The position numbers and the translations under genes are program-made. Shown one piece after another: positions 8,217 through 19,704 of a DNA stretch of 64,000 nucleotides (the stretch's first letter is position 1; each line of letters opens with the position of its first letter). Source of the stretch: Mucilaginibacter sp. L294 (GTDB lineage Bacteria; Bacteroidota; Bacteroidia; Sphingobacteriales; Sphingobacteriaceae); NCBI RefSeq assembly GCF_001636615.1, contig NZ_LGEK01000002.1, forward strand, positions 1-64,000, in the 5' to 3' direction. Under the pieces are notes generated by a model. It did no database searches. It saw only the letters and a program-made list of their open reading frames with translations, and was not told the DNA's origin.

Positions 8217-9464
8217 ATGAAGAGACTATTTCCTTTTATTATTTGTGCCTTATTTATACAAATAGTTAAAGCAGATACAAAAGCCGTATTTAATATTACA
8301 TCGGCAGCCATAATTCAGCAGGATACCAACGTGCTTTTGCCTGTTATACAGGCACCGGTATCTATTTACCAGAACAACATTTTTAAACGACGGCTGGATT
8401 CCATTCAGCAGGAAGTGCCGTTGGATTATAACGGCTACGTGCAGGCTTATATAGACAACTATATGCGCCGCCGCGATGAGATGGGCCGCATGCTGGGCTT
8501 ATCAAGATATTATTTCCCCATTTACGAGAAAGCTTTTCATGATGCCGGGGTCCCGGATGAGATCAAATATCTGTCGATTGTTGAATCGGCGCTTAACCCC
8601 AATGCAATATCAAGAGTAGGGGCAGCAGGGCCGTGGCAGTTCATGTCAGAAACCGCCAAGATCTACGGCCTTAGCATGACCGATTATGTTGACGACCGCC
8701 GCGATCCTATACAAGCAAGCGCAGCCGCAGCCGCATATTTGAAAGATGCCTACCTGCAGTTTGGCGATTGGCTGCTGGCCATTGCATCATATAATTGCGG
8801 TAAAAGCAATGTATTGCATGCACTTGAGCAAACCGGCACACACGATTACTGGTCCATCCGTGAATTGCTGCCTGCCGAAACGCGTGGGTACGTGCCTGCA
8901 TTTATCGCTATAAATTATGTGATGAAGTATCATAAATACCATTACATAGTGCCGCAAACGGGCAACCTGGCCATTGTTACCGATACTATTATGGTAAACA
9001 AGTTTGTATCGCTTACCCGCGTAGCACAGGCATTGGGCATGCCGCTGAAGGATATTTGTGTATTAAACCCATCGTACAGGCAGCAACTGGTAAATGGTAC
9101 TGTTGCTGTTCCGCGCCGCATAGTTATTCCCAAAATTGATAAAGAGCGGGATAATGTTTTGCGTAACGCCATAACCGATTTAAACGCTCCTATACCGGTG
9201 CTTAGGCCGATACAATATGTAGCTATTGCGCCGCCACCGCCGCCAATACCTGTTAACCAGCCGGCAGTAGTGCAACAGGCTTTTGTTGCGGGTAGGGTTA
9301 TTACCCCCACCATTCATACTACCAAAAAAGGCGAAACGCTTGCCAGTATTGCTACCATGTATGGGGTAAAGGTGGAACAGTTGATGCAATGGAACAGGGC
9401 TTTAGGTAATAATACAACACTGCCGCTAATGCCGGGTTTAGCCGTTAATATAGGCAGGGGATAA
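8217..9464 (+). CDS. MltD-like lytic transglycosylase with LysM
   Basis: 415 residues with a signal peptide (about 1-19). An SLT domain at about 105-220 carries the catalytic Glu123 in SIVESALNPNA and the typical GAAGPWQFM and ASYNCG motifs. A degenerate LysM-like segment lies at about 258-300. A Pro-rich linker (APPPPPIPVNQP) leads to a clear C-terminal LysM (about 362-412, TKKGETLASIATMYGVKVEQLMQWN). It cleaves the MurNAc-GlcNAc bond of peptidoglycan to give 1,6-anhydro ends. No lipobox is seen, so it is probably periplasmic. A strong terminator follows. Confidence 0.9.
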   Translation: MKRLFPFIICALFIQIVKADTKAVFNITSAAIIQQDTNVLLPVIQAPVSIYQNNIFKRRLDSIQQEVPLDYNGYVQAYIDNYMRRRDEMGRMLGLSRYYFPIYEKAFHDAGVPDEIKYLSIVESALNPNAISRVGAAGPWQFMSETAKIYGLSMTDYVDDRRDPIQASAAAAAYLKDAYLQFGDWLLAIASYNCGKSNVLHALEQTGTHDYWSIRELLPAETRGYVPAFIAINYVMKYHKYHYIVPQTGNLAIVTDTIMVNKFVSLTRVAQALGMPLKDICVLNPSYRQQLVNGTVAVPRRIVIPKIDKERDNVLRNAITDLNAPIPVLRPIQYVAIAPPPPPIPVNQPAVVQQAFVAGRVITPTIHTTKKGETLASIATMYGVKVEQLMQWNRALGNNTTLPLMPGLAVNIGRG

Positions 9465-9476
9465 AGATTTTTTTGT

Positions 9477-9518
9477 AAAGCCCGGTTTTGAATGTATTTC
9501 GAAGCCGGGCTTTTTTTA
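9477..9518 (+). terminator. Rho-independent terminator after the lytic transglycosylase
   Basis: The 9-bp stem AAAGCCCGG (9477-9485) pairs with 9505-9513 and is followed by a T run. It isolates the transglycosylase gene from maeB. Confidence 0.85.
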
Positions 9519-9543
9519 TTAGCCAGTTCAGGAAAACTAATTG

Positions 9544-9551
9544 TAATTTTG
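9544..9551 (+). promoter_or_regulatory. TAnnTTTG promoter element for maeB-ruvA-sprA
   Basis: TAATTTTG matches the consensus and lies 24 bases before the ATG at 9576. It falls inside an N-terminal extension that would start at 9492, so it argues that translation begins at 9576. Confidence 0.65.
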
Positions 9552-9575
9552 AGCGCTGAATTATTGAGAGAGATC

Positions 9576-11876
9576 ATGAATAAACCCAATCGTAAACAGG
9601 ACGCCTTAAACTATCACTCAAAAGGCCGCCCCGGTAAAATACAGGTAGTGCCAACAAAACCTACCAATTCTCAACGCGACTTAACTTTAGCTTATTCGCC
9701 AGGGGTTGCCGAGCCATGCCTGCGCATTGCCGAAAATGTTGAAGATGTATATAAATACACCGCAAAGGGTAACCTGGTGGCAGTTATCAGTAATGGTACA
9801 GCGGTGCTTGGCCTGGGCAATATTGGCCCCGAAGCAAGTAAGCCGGTTATGGAAGGTAAGGGCCTGCTGTTTAAGATCTACGCAGATATTGATGTGTTCG
9901 ATCTGGAGATAAACGCCAAAACGGTTGATGAATTTGTAAACATAGTAAAGGCGCTTGAGCCAACATTCGGGGGTATTAACCTCGAAGATATATCTGCCCC
10001 AACCTGCTTTGAGATAGAGCGCAGGCTAAAGGCCGAGATGAAGATCCCGGTGATGCACGATGACCAGCACGGTACAGCCATCATATCTGGCGCGGCATTG
10101 ATGAATGCTTGCGAGATACAAGGTAAAAAATTGGATAAGATAAAATTGGTAGTGAACGGCGCCGGTGCGGCTGCGGTTTCATGTACCAAAATGTACCTGT
10201 CGCTTGGGGTTAAAAAAGAGAACCTGGTAATGTTTGACATTAACGGATTATTGACCCCTGAGCGTACCGATCTGGACGAAATGCGCCTGCAATTTGCCAC
10301 CAGCCGTAAGGATATTACCAGCCTTGCCGATGCTATGAAAAATGCCGACGTATTTGTTGGCCTTTCGGCAGGTAACGTGGTTACACCGGCCATGCTGGTG
10401 AGTATGGCTAAAAACCCTATCGTATTTGCCATGGCCAACCCCGAGCCGGAAATAAATTACGACTTGGCCACAGCCGCGCGTAAAGATATCATTATGGCTA
10501 CAGGCCGGTCAGATTTCCCTAACCAGGTGAACAACGTATTGGGTTTCCCATACATTTTCCGTGGGGCGCTTGATGTAAGAGCTACCGCTATAAACGAGGA
10601 AATGAAAATTGCCGCGGTAAAGGCCATAGCCGAAATGGCTAAAAAGCCGGTGCCCGAGGCAGTTAACTTAGCATATAATATTACCAACCTTAAGTTTGGC
10701 CGCGATTATATTATCCCCAAACCGATGGATCAGCGCCTGATCACCGAAGTATCTTCGGCAGTCGCAAAAGCGGCTATCGATTCGGGTGTGGCGCGTAAAA
10801 CCATCACAGACTGGGATGCTTATAACGAAGAATTACTATCGCGCCTGGGTAACAACAATAAGTTGCTGCGCGATATTACCAACAAGGCCAAGCAAAACCC
10901 AAAACGTGTGGTGTTTGCCGAGGCTGATACCTATAAAATATTACGCGCCGCCCAAATTGTAAAAGACGAGGGTATTGCCACACCGATATTATTGGGTAAT
11001 GCCGAGAAGATCAGGGCAATAATGCGCGAGAACGAACTTGACCTTGGAGATGTACAGATCATCGACCCAAGGATTGAAACTGAACGTACGCTTGAATTTG
11101 CGCAGTTTTTGTTCAATAAACGCCAGCGTAAGGGGGTTACCTTGTTCGAAGCCAAAAAGATGATGGTTGACCGCAACTATTACGGCGCCTGCATGATCCA
11201 TTTTGGCGAAGCAGATGCTTTAATATCGGGCTTAACCAAAGATTATGCAACCACCATTAAGCCCGCCCTGCAAATAATAGGTACCGAAGCCGGTGTAAAC
11301 CGTGTGGCTGGTATGTACCTGATGATCACCGAAAAGGGCCCTGTGTTTTTTGGTGATACCACCGTAAATGTAAACCCATCGGCACAGGAACTGGTAGATA
11401 TTACCGTATTGATGGATCGTTCTATAAAACAGTTGAACATCCAGCCGCGCATAGCAGTATTATCCTACTCTAACTTTGGTTCTAACGCTGGCGATATCCC
11501 TGAAAAAACCAGGGAAACCGTACGCATCCTGCACGAAAAATACCCGGATATGGTTGTGGATGGCGAAATGCAGGCCAACTTTGCCTTAAACACGGCGTTG
11601 TTAGCCGATAATTTCCCGTTCTCTACCTTAAATGGCAAGCCGGCAAATACATTAATATTCCCGGGTTTAGCATCTGGTAACATCGCCTACAAACTTTTAC
11701 AGGAAGTTGGTGGTGCCGAAGCTGTTGGCCCTATTTTGCTGGGGATGAAAAAACCGGTGCACGTATTACAATTAGGCAGTTCGGTACGCGAGATAGTGAA
11801 CATGGTTACCATAGCAGTAATTGATGCACAGGTAAAATGTGCGGAAGCAAAACCATCAAAAAACGCAAAAAAATAA
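9576..11876 (+). CDS. maeB: NADP-dependent malic enzyme (MaeB type, PTA-like C-terminus)
   Basis: 766 residues from the ATG at 9576. Oxidatively decarboxylates malate to pyruvate. Domains: malic N-terminal (about 1-160, with the conserved Tyr in [11 protein letters not shown]), NAD(P)-binding (about 160-400, [17 protein letters not shown]), and a phosphotransacetylase-like C-terminal domain (about 430-760) as in MaeB, which serves acetyl-CoA control and oligomerisation. An upstream in-frame ATG at 9492 overlaps the preceding terminator and the promoter, so it was rejected as the start. ruvA begins 7 bp after the stop, giving a maeB-ruvA-sprA operon. Confidence 0.93.
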   Translation: MNKPNRKQDALNYHSKGRPGKIQVVPTKPTNSQRDLTLAYSPGVAEPCLRIAENVEDVYKYTAKGNLVAVISNGTAVLGLGNIGPEASKPVMEGKGLLFKIYADIDVFDLEINAKTVDEFVNIVKALEPTFGGINLEDISAPTCFEIERRLKAEMKIPVMHDDQHGTAIISGAALMNACEIQGKKLDKIKLVVNGAGAAAVSCTKMYLSLGVKKENLVMFDINGLLTPERTDLDEMRLQFATSRKDITSLADAMKNADVFVGLSAGNVVTPAMLVSMAKNPIVFAMANPEPEINYDLATAARKDIIMATGRSDFPNQVNNVLGFPYIFRGALDVRATAINEEMKIAAVKAIAEMAKKPVPEAVNLAYNITNLKFGRDYIIPKPMDQRLITEVSSAVAKAAIDSGVARKTITDWDAYNEELLSRLGNNNKLLRDITNKAKQNPKRVVFAEADTYKILRAAQIVKDEGIATPILLGNAEKIRAIMRENELDLGDVQIIDPRIETERTLEFAQFLFNKRQRKGVTLFEAKKMMVDRNYYGACMIHFGEADALISGLTKDYATTIKPALQIIGTEAGVNRVAGMYLMITEKGPVFFGDTTVNVNPSAQELVDITVLMDRSIKQLNIQPRIAVLSYSNFGSNAGDIPEKTRETVRILHEKYPDMVVDGEMQANFALNTALLADNFPFSTLNGKPANTLIFPGLASGNIAYKLLQEVGGAEAVGPILLGMKKPVHVLQLGSSVREIVNMVTIAVIDAQVKCAEAKPSKNAKK

Positions 11877-11882
11877 GCAGCG

Positions 11883-12467
11883 ATGTACGATTATATTGAG
11901 GGTAAACTTGCCTTTAAAGGCGCGGCGCATGTAGTGATAGATGCCGGCGGCATTGGTTATCATATCAATATATCCTTAAACACCTACTCGCAACTACCCC
12001 AGGGCGAGCGCTGTAAACTATTTGTTTGGCTGCATGTAAAAGAAGATGCACACACCCTTTACGGTTTTGCAACCGAGGGCGAGCGCAGGCTTTTTATGCA
12101 TCTGATATCCATATCAGGCATTGGGCCAAACACCGGCCGCATGATGTTATCCTCTATCACCCCTGCCGAGATCCAGGCAGCCATTGTGCAGGGTAATGTA
12201 GCAGCCATCCAGCGTATAAAAGGCATCGGCCCAAAATCGGCCCAGCGTGTAATTTTAGAGTTGCAAGATAAGCTTAAAAAAGAAGGCCCTGACACACTTA
12301 CGGTAATGCCAGGGTTAAAAACGGCAAAAGATGAAGCTCTTTCTGCCCTTGTAATGCTTGGATTTGTTCGTAACGTTGCAGAGAAAGTATTAGAGCAGGA
12401 AATGGCGAAAAATACCGAGGTTTTAACTGTAGAACAATTGATTAAATCTGCATTAAAAAGCTTATAA
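11883..12467 (+). CDS. ruvA: Holliday junction branch migration protein RuvA
   Basis: 194 residues, full length. An N-terminal OB fold (about 1-63, MYDYIEGKLAFKGAAHVVIDAGGIGYHINI), tandem helix-hairpin-helix motifs (HLISISGIGPNTGRMML and IQRIKGIGPKSAQRVILEL), and a C-terminal UBA-like domain (about 145-194) that regulates RuvB. RuvA binds four-way junctions and recruits the RuvB motor. It sits 7 bp after maeB and 23 bp before sprA. The ruvA-sprA neighbourhood is conserved in Bacteroidota. Confidence 0.96.
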   Translation: MYDYIEGKLAFKGAAHVVIDAGGIGYHINISLNTYSQLPQGERCKLFVWLHVKEDAHTLYGFATEGERRLFMHLISISGIGPNTGRMMLSSITPAEIQAAIVQGNVAAIQRIKGIGPKSAQRVILELQDKLKKEGPDTLTVMPGLKTAKDEALSALVMLGFVRNVAEKVLEQEMAKNTEVLTVEQLIKSALKSL

Positions 12468-12490
12468 TTACGTTGCAATAAATAACACGC

Positions 12491-15400
12491 TTGACTAAAA
12501 ATTTTACTACCAGGCTTTTTGTAGTTATACTATTTGTATCTGCTTTAAGTGGGGTGGGGAAATTATATGCGCAGCAAGTGCCTGTTCAGCAGCCAACCCA
12601 GCAGGGGCAGCAATTCCCTGCGCAACAACAACCGCAGCCACTAAACCAGCAACGGGCAGGGCAACCGCAGCAAACAACCAATCAGCAACAGCAAACCCAG
12701 TTTCAGCAATCCGGCCAGCGCCCGGCTACAACAAAACCGCAGCAACCTGCACCGGCCGCAGCAAAGGCGGATACCGGGATAAAACTTGGCCCTATCAGTT
12801 TAGCCGAACCGCAAAGTAAAAGGCAGCGCGATGGCATTTTCTTTGCCGACCCTCCGGGCCTGGTACGCACCGTAGAATACGATGCTGCCTCCAATAAATA
12901 TATTTTATATGAACGGGTGGGGAACCTGCTTTACCGCGCGCCGCAATACTTAACTTTTGGCGAATATTTGCTGCTGATGCAAAGAGGCGTTAAGCGCGAA
13001 TACTTTAAACAACTGGCAGATAACTACGCTTATGAATCGCAGCAGCCGGGCTTTATTCCGCAGATAAAAATACGAAGCAAAACATTTGAGCAGATCTTTG
13101 GCAGTTCTAATATCAATATCCGCCCGCAGGGCTCGGCAGAGGTAATATTGGCCGGTCAGGTTAATAAAAACGAGAACCCGCTGTTTAATACCCGCCAGCG
13201 TAACCAGTTCAACTTTAATTTCGACCAGCGGATACAATTAAATGTTACCGGCGAAATTGGCGATAAGTTAAAGATCACTACCAATTATAATACCGAGGCG
13301 CAGTTTCAGTTTGAGAACCAGATAAAGCTTGATTACACCGGCCACCCTGACGAGATCATCCAGAAGATAGAAGCGGGTACGGTTAGTATGCCGTTAAACA
13401 CCACCCTGATATCGGGCAGCCAGGCCTTGTTTGGTGTTAAAACCAAGCTGAAGTTTGGTAAGCTGGATGTTACCAGTATTTTTTCGCAACAGCGGTCGCA
13501 GGCAAAAAATATCACCATAAAAAATGGCGCGCAGGAGCAAAGTATTAATATAACGGCCGCCGATTATGAGGCTAACAAACACTTCTTTTTATCGCAGTAC
13601 TTCCGCAATAATTATAACAGGGCACTGGCTAATATCCCCATTATCAGCTCAAACGTAAACATTACAAAAATTGAGGTCTGGACAACCAATCGTACTAACG
13701 TTACTACCGACTCGCGCGATATACTGGCATTTATTGACCTTGGTGAAAATAAACCGTTCAATACATCGGTTATAACAGGTGGTACCAGTGGTTACCCCGC
13801 GGGTTTTAAAGGCCCGGGCTTTCCGCAGCAGTCAAACAACCTGTTAAATGTATTGCCCGCCACAGCGCGTAATACCAATTCAAACGATGTAGCCAACCTT
13901 TTCAGAAGCACGGGCGCTACAGATAACTATGCCAAGCTAACGTACGCCCGTAAATTAACCGATAAGGAGTTTACCCTGCATCCGCAATTAGGTTATATAT
14001 CGCTAAACTACCCTATGAATAATGATGAGGTTTTGGCGGTTGCCTATCAGTACACGGTAAATGGTGTGCAATACCAGGTGGGGGAGTTCTCAAGCGATAG
14101 GGCGGTTGACCCTAACACCCCAACGGTTTTATTTACCAAGCTGTTAAAGAACGAGCTGCTTAAAACCAACCTGCCTACCTGGGATTTGATGATGAAAAAC
14201 ATCTACTCGTTAGGTGCATATCAAATAAGCTCAACAAATTTTAAGTTGAACATCTCCCGCCTGGATGATAAATCGGGCATCGAGAAAACCATAATGGACG
14301 AGGGGAAGAACACCACAAGTAAACGCTGGATGCAGCTTACCGGTGTAGATAACCTGGACCAGCAGAACGATAAACGCCCGGATGGGTATTTCGACTTTTT
14401 GGAAGGCATCACCATCGATTCGCAAAATGGGCGCATTATGTTCCCCGTGCTTGAACCCTTTGGCAGCGACCTTGCCAGGCAATTTCTTCCATCCGAGAAC
14501 GATCTGGTGGCCCGGTATGTTTACCAGCCGCTTTATGACTCAACCAAAACCATCGCGCAGCAATTTTTCCCTAAGCTTAACAGGTACCTTATTAAAGGTA
14601 CGTACACCTCGCAAAGCGGGTCGGAGTACCAGCTGAATGCGGTCAATATCCCGCAAGGATCTGTAGTGGTTACTGCCGGTTCGGTAAAACTACAGGAAGG
14701 GAACGATTACACCATCGATTACAGTGCCGGCCGAATCCGGATCCTGAACCAGGCGCTGCTGGCATCGGGCCAGGCCATTAATGTTAAATTAGAGAATAAC
14801 GAGCTTTTTGGCGTGCAGCAAAAATCGCTGTTCGGTACCAGGCTCGATTATCATTTAAACGATAAATGGGCATTAGGCGCAACCATGATGCACCTAACGG
14901 AGCAGCCCATCACCCAAAATGAAATTGCCGGCGAGGAATCTATCTCAAATACCATATGGGGTTTTGATGCCAACTACAGTTCGCAATCGCGGTTTTTAAC
15001 CCGTTTGGTTGATAAGCTGCCATTTATACATACCAAAGCACCATCAACCATCAACTTTAGCGGTGAGTTTGCCCAGTTGCTTCCGGGTAGCCCCGGCGCA
15101 TTGAATTTTGCCGGCTCAAAAAACGGTACTTCCTACCTGGACGATTTTGAGAACAGCCGTTCTGTGATCGACATAAAAAGCGCTATCAACTGGCAAATAT
15201 CCGGCACACCGCAAATGTTTACCGAATCGGCCAATTTTGATGATCTGAGCTATGGCTTTAACCGCGCCCGCCTGGCTTTTTACAATATAGATCCGATTTT
15301 TTATACCAACTCGGGCACCGCTAATGTATCCCGTAACGAACTTTCTAACCATTACGTAAGGCAGGTTATTGAGCAGGAGGTATTCCCTTACAAACAATCA

Positions 15401-18400
15401 ACCACCGGCCAGCCTTTAAGTTTATCAACCCTAAACCTTGCTTACTACCCAACCGTGCGCGGGCCTTATAATTTTGCCACTACCGGGCTTAATAATGATG
15501 GTACGTTGCAAAACCCTAAAAACCGTTGGGGGGGAATATTCCGAAAGCTGGAAACAAACGATTTTGAATCGTTAAATGTAGGTTATATTGAGTTTTGGGT
15601 GTTAGATCCGTTTATTTATAAACCAAACTCAGCAGGTGGCGATCTGTATTTTAACCTCGGTAGCGTATCTGAAGATATTTTGAAAGATGGCAGGAAGAGC
15701 CTGGAGAATAGTTTACCCGTTGATGGCACGACTGCTGCAAATGTTGACGAAACAAACTGGGGCAGGGTATCAAAATTACAGCCAGTTATTAATGCTTTTG
15801 ATAACAACCCCGAATCGCGTAAGCTGCAGGATGTTGGTTTGGACGGATTGAACGATGATGGCGAAAAAGTAAAATTTGCACCTATTGTACAGCAAATACA
15901 GGGACAGCTAAACCCGCAGGCCGCCTCAGCATTTGCCGCCGATCCTTCATCTGATGATTACCGTTATTACCAGGGAAGAGACCTTGACCAGGCCGGTGCC
16001 GGTATCTTAGAACGCTACAGCCGCTATAACGGTACAGAGGGCAACTCCAAAACCGCCGAGCAATCGCAGGCGGAGTTGGGTATTCAAACATCGGCAGCAA
16101 CATCATTGCCCGATGGTGAGGATATTAACCGCGATAATAACATGAGCCAAACGGATGAGTATTTTCAATACAAGGTATCCATCAGGCCGCAGGATATGGT
16201 TATCGGGCAAAACTATATCAACGATAAAATAACCACTGCCGTTAAATTGCCAAACGGTACCACCCAGGCGGTTACCTGGTACCAGTTCAGGATCCCGATA
16301 ACCGACTACGAAAGCAAGGTGGGTAACATACAGGATTTTAAGGCCATCAGGTTTATGCGGATGTTTATGACCAATTTTGCCGATACCTCTGTACTGCGCT
16401 TTGCTACCCTGCAACTGGCCCGCAGCGAATGGCGTACCTTTAATATTGAGAATAACCCGCTTAACGTAATTGCCGACCCTGCCATAACCAACCCGGTAAT
16501 AGATGGATCGACCCTGGATGTGCAGGCTGTTAATATTGAGGAGAACGGTAACCGCACACCGATACCTTATGTGGTGCCGCCGGGTATTAACCGCCAGCGT
16601 AATTACAACAACCTGCAAACAGATACCAAACTTAATGAGCAATCACTATCATTAAATGTAACCAACCTGCGCGACGGGTACTCCAGGGCTGCTTTCCGCA
16701 CCTTCTTTAACGACCTGCGTGCGTACAAGCGCATCCAGATGTTCATACACGCGGAAGGCGACCAGCTAAAAGATAAAGACCTGAATGGTTTTATACGCCT
16801 GGGTGTTGATTATCAGGATAACTATTACGAGTATGAGGTGCCTTTGGCTATAACCCAGCCCGGCACCCGCGACCCCGGTTCTATATGGCCGGCCAGTAAT
16901 GAGCTTAACCTGGAACTTTCCCTTTTGGTAGATGCCAAGCTTGCGCGTAACAATGCTAAGTTAAACAATGCTCCATGGCCATACACCATTCCATTTGTTT
17001 ATACCGATGGGCTTAATAAAGTAACTATTAAGGGGCAGCCAGACCTGAGCCGCCTGCGCACCATTATGCTGGGGGTGCGTAACCCGCTAAAAGGTACCGG
17101 TGCCGCTAATGATGATGGCTTAAATAAAACGGGTACAGTTTGGTTTGATGAATTACGCTTAACCGACTTTGACCAGCGTGGCGGTTGGGCCGCTACTGCC
17201 AGAGTGGATGCCGCCCTGGCCGATTTTGCCAACATAACCGTTGCCGGTAGTAAAAGCACTGTTGGTTTTGGTACGCTGGATTCAAGGGTGGGCGACCGTA
17301 ACCGCAGCGATAACCAATCTGTTGACGCATCGGCCAGTGTGGAGCTGGGCAAGTTCTTCCCTGACAAAAGCGGGATCAGGATACCGGCCTACGTAAACAT
17401 ATCAACCCAAATAAGTACGCCGCAGTATGACCCCGGTTCGCCTGATGTGGAGCTGAAGAGATCGCTTGCGGCAGCGCCGGATAGCAAAACCCGAGACGAT
17501 ATAAAAAATGCTGCCGAGGATTATACCACGCGAAAAAGCATCAACTTTACCAACGTACATAAAGAGCGCACCGATCAATCAGCCCCGGTGCATATGTGGG
17601 ATATTGAAAACTTTGCGGCCACATACGGTTATACCGAATACCGGCACCATGATTTTATTGTAGAGAATGATTTTTCTAAAACGTATAAGGTTGCGCTAAG
17701 CTATAATTATAACAAGGAGCCAAAATATTACGCCCCTTTTGCCAAGATCATTAAAAGTAACCTGCTTGCCCTGGCGCGCGATTTTAACTTCAGCATCCTG
17801 CCGTCAAGGTTGAATTTTAGTATCAATTTTGATCGTTTTTACTCCGAGAACACCTTGCGTGATAACGACCCGAACAACTCTATCCCCATACCCACATCGT
17901 TCAACAAAAACTTTAACATAACACGCGTTTACGGGATAGGCTGGAATCTGTCGAAAGCATTAACACTGGATATAGATGCGACTAACCTATCTGTTGTGGA
18001 TGAGCCTGCCGGGCGTATAAACGGCTTAAAACGCGATACCCTTTGGGAAAACCTTTGGAAACTGGGCCGTACCACAAACTATAACCACACTATTAACCTT
18101 AACTATACCGCACCGGTAAACAAAATACCGGGGCTTGACTGGACCGCCCTTACCGTGCGTTACAGCACCAACTTTAACTGGCAAACCCAACCCGAGTTTG
18201 CTATTAACGACCCTACTTATGATGTAGGTAACAGCATCCAGAACGCACGCACTATACAGCTTAATCCTAACCTTAACTTCGCAAGCTTTTATAATAAATT
18301 CAGCGCACTGCGAAAGGGCAAAAACGAAAAAACCGGCGCTGCTAAATTCTTTTTGGGGATACTTACAGGTATAAAAAGTATTAGCGGTACATATACCCGT

Positions 18401-19699
18401 ACCGAGGGAACTTTTTTGCCGGGCTATTTGCCTGAATCAAACTTTTTTGGGCAGGACCTTACCTACGATGCACCGGGCCTGGGCTTCCTGTTGGGTAGCC
18501 AGGCCGATCTGCGCCAAAAGGCCGTAAATAATGGCTGGATCACAAAAGATACTCTGCAAAACCAGTTATATATAAAAACATTTAATGAGGATATACACCT
18601 GCGCAGTATTATTGAGCCAATAGCCGATTTAAGGATAGAACTGATTGCTTTTAAGACACAAGACCGGAACTATCAGAGTAATTTTAAATACCTGGAAAGC
18701 ACTAATAGTATAGAGAACCTTAGCCCGGTAACAACAGGTACTTACAGTATTTCCTATCTGTCGTTAGCTACCGCGTTCTCAAAATCCGGAGGGATAAACA
18801 ACACATCGGCTACTTATCAAAAGTTTTTATCCAATCGTTCTGTCATCTCCCAAAGGTTGGGGCCAACAAACCCTAACTCGGGTGGTACAGCCGGTGGCTT
18901 TGCCGATGGGTACGGGCCAAACGCGCAAAACGTACTGGTGCCGGCTTTCCTGGCAGCGTATGCGGGCAAGGATGCCGGCTCGGTAAACACCAGCCAGTTC
19001 CCTAAAATACCGATACCAAACTGGCAAATATCATACGGCGGCTTGGGCAGGTTGCCGTTTTTCACAGACCTGTTCGATTCGTTCGATCTGAAGCATGGCT
19101 ACCGTTCATCATATAGCGTAAGCAGTTTTACTACGCTGCTGCAATATCAGGAAGCCAATGGTGCGGTAACTTCAAGAGATGCCAATGGCGATTTCCTGCC
19201 TTTCTACCAGTTTTCGCAGGTGTCTATATTTGAGCAGTTTGTGCCATTGGTGGGTGCCGATGTACGTTTTAAGAATAGCATGACGGCCAATTTTGAATAC
19301 CGTAAAACCCGCTCATTAAACCTGAGCTTGCTAAATAGCCAACTTGCGCAGCAGGAAGAGAATATATTGGTTTTTGGTTTTGGCTATCGCCCTAAAAATT
19401 TCAGGATGCCGTGGGGATTATTCGGTACCGGTAACCGTACCGATAACGATATTAACTTTAAGCTTGACGTAGCCGTACGCGATAACAAAACACTTATTTA
19501 CCGTGCCGATGTGCCTGCCGCCGAAGTATCATCAGGTGCCAAAAATATCACCCTGCGTCCGTCGATAGATTATGTGATAAACCAGCGTTTTAACCTAAAC
19601 CTGTTTTACGATAGTAACATCACCAAGCCGTACACCTCGCAATCGTTTAATACGTCGTTTACCAATTTTGGTATTAACTTGAAGTTGCTGTTGCAGTAA
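12491..19699 (+). CDS. sprA: SprA/Sov, type IX secretion outer-membrane translocon
   Basis: 2402 residues, one of the longest beta-barrel proteins known in this family. A signal peptide (about 1-27, ending KLYAQQ) leads into a Gln/Pro-rich low-complexity segment (about 28-95). The SprA N-terminal region follows, with beta-rich repeats to the C-terminus (IGDKLKITTNYNTEAQF, FAGSKNGTSYLDDFENSRSVIDI) and terminal outer-membrane strands (FNLNLFYDSNITKPYTSQ). SprA forms the 36-strand channel that carries T9SS cargo, including gliding adhesins and secreted enzymes, over the outer membrane. The start is TTG at 12491. No other por/gld genes and no evident cargo with a sorting domain were seen in the window. 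Confidence 0.96.
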   Translation: MTKNFTTRLFVVILFVSALSGVGKLYAQQVPVQQPTQQGQQFPAQQQPQPLNQQRAGQPQQTTNQQQQTQFQQSGQRPATTKPQQPAPAAAKADTGIKLGPISLAEPQSKRQRDGIFFADPPGLVRTVEYDAASNKYILYERVGNLLYRAPQYLTFGEYLLLMQRGVKREYFKQLADNYAYESQQPGFIPQIKIRSKTFEQIFGSSNINIRPQGSAEVILAGQVNKNENPLFNTRQRNQFNFNFDQRIQLNVTGEIGDKLKITTNYNTEAQFQFENQIKLDYTGHPDEIIQKIEAGTVSMPLNTTLISGSQALFGVKTKLKFGKLDVTSIFSQQRSQAKNITIKNGAQEQSINITAADYEANKHFFLSQYFRNNYNRALANIPIISSNVNITKIEVWTTNRTNVTTDSRDILAFIDLGENKPFNTSVITGGTSGYPAGFKGPGFPQQSNNLLNVLPATARNTNSNDVANLFRSTGATDNYAKLTYARKLTDKEFTLHPQLGYISLNYPMNNDEVLAVAYQYTVNGVQYQVGEFSSDRAVDPNTPTVLFTKLLKNELLKTNLPTWDLMMKNIYSLGAYQISSTNFKLNISRLDDKSGIEKTIMDEGKNTTSKRWMQLTGVDNLDQQNDKRPDGYFDFLEGITIDSQNGRIMFPVLEPFGSDLARQFLPSENDLVARYVYQPLYDSTKTIAQQFFPKLNRYLIKGTYTSQSGSEYQLNAVNIPQGSVVVTAGSVKLQEGNDYTIDYSAGRIRILNQALLASGQAINVKLENNELFGVQQKSLFGTRLDYHLNDKWALGATMMHLTEQPITQNEIAGEESISNTIWGFDANYSSQSRFLTRLVDKLPFIHTKAPSTINFSGEFAQLLPGSPGALNFAGSKNGTSYLDDFENSRSVIDIKSAINWQISGTPQMFTESANFDDLSYGFNRARLAFYNIDPIFYTNSGTANVSRNELSNHYVRQVIEQEVFPYKQSTTGQPLSLSTLNLAYYPTVRGPYNFATTGLNNDGTLQNPKNRWGGIFRKLETNDFESLNVGYIEFWVLDPFIYKPNSAGGDLYFNLGSVSEDILKDGRKSLENSLPVDGTTAANVDETNWGRVSKLQPVINAFDNNPESRKLQDVGLDGLNDDGEKVKFAPIVQQIQGQLNPQAASAFAADPSSDDYRYYQGRDLDQAGAGILERYSRYNGTEGNSKTAEQSQAELGIQTSAATSLPDGEDINRDNNMSQTDEYFQYKVSIRPQDMVIGQNYINDKITTAVKLPNGTTQAVTWYQFRIPITDYESKVGNIQDFKAIRFMRMFMTNFADTSVLRFATLQLARSEWRTFNIENNPLNVIADPAITNPVIDGSTLDVQAVNIEENGNRTPIPYVVPPGINRQRNYNNLQTDTKLNEQSLSLNVTNLRDGYSRAAFRTFFNDLRAYKRIQMFIHAEGDQLKDKDLNGFIRLGVDYQDNYYEYEVPLAITQPGTRDPGSIWPASNELNLELSLLVDAKLARNNAKLNNAPWPYTIPFVYTDGLNKVTIKGQPDLSRLRTIMLGVRNPLKGTGAANDDGLNKTGTVWFDELRLTDFDQRGGWAATARVDAALADFANITVAGSKSTVGFGTLDSRVGDRNRSDNQSVDASASVELGKFFPDKSGIRIPAYVNISTQISTPQYDPGSPDVELKRSLAAAPDSKTRDDIKNAAEDYTTRKSINFTNVHKERTDQSAPVHMWDIENFAATYGYTEYRHHDFIVENDFSKTYKVALSYNYNKEPKYYAPFAKIIKSNLLALARDFNFSILPSRLNFSINFDRFYSENTLRDNDPNNSIPIPTSFNKNFNITRVYGIGWNLSKALTLDIDATNLSVVDEPAGRINGLKRDTLWENLWKLGRTTNYNHTINLNYTAPVNKIPGLDWTALTVRYSTNFNWQTQPEFAINDPTYDVGNSIQNARTIQLNPNLNFASFYNKFSALRKGKNEKTGAAKFFLGILTGIKSISGTYTRTEGTFLPGYLPESNFFGQDLTYDAPGLGFLLGSQADLRQKAVNNGWITKDTLQNQLYIKTFNEDIHLRSIIEPIADLRIELIAFKTQDRNYQSNFKYLESTNSIENLSPVTTGTYSISYLSLATAFSKSGGINNTSATYQKFLSNRSVISQRLGPTNPNSGGTAGGFADGYGPNAQNVLVPAFLAAYAGKDAGSVNTSQFPKIPIPNWQISYGGLGRLPFFTDLFDSFDLKHGYRSSYSVSSFTTLLQYQEANGAVTSRDANGDFLPFYQFSQVSIFEQFVPLVGADVRFKNSMTANFEYRKTRSLNLSLLNSQLAQQEENILVFGFGYRPKNFRMPWGLFGTGNRTDNDINFKLDVAVRDNKTLIYRADVPAAEVSSGAKNITLRPSIDYVINQRFNLNLFYDSNITKPYTSQSFNTSFTNFGINLKLLLQ

Positions 19700-19704
19700 A
19701 TAAT

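Noticed and set aside
9492-9575. N-terminal extension of the malic enzyme
   Set aside because: It would overlap the preceding terminator and the promoter at 9544-9551; family homology starts at [14 protein letters not shown] (9576).
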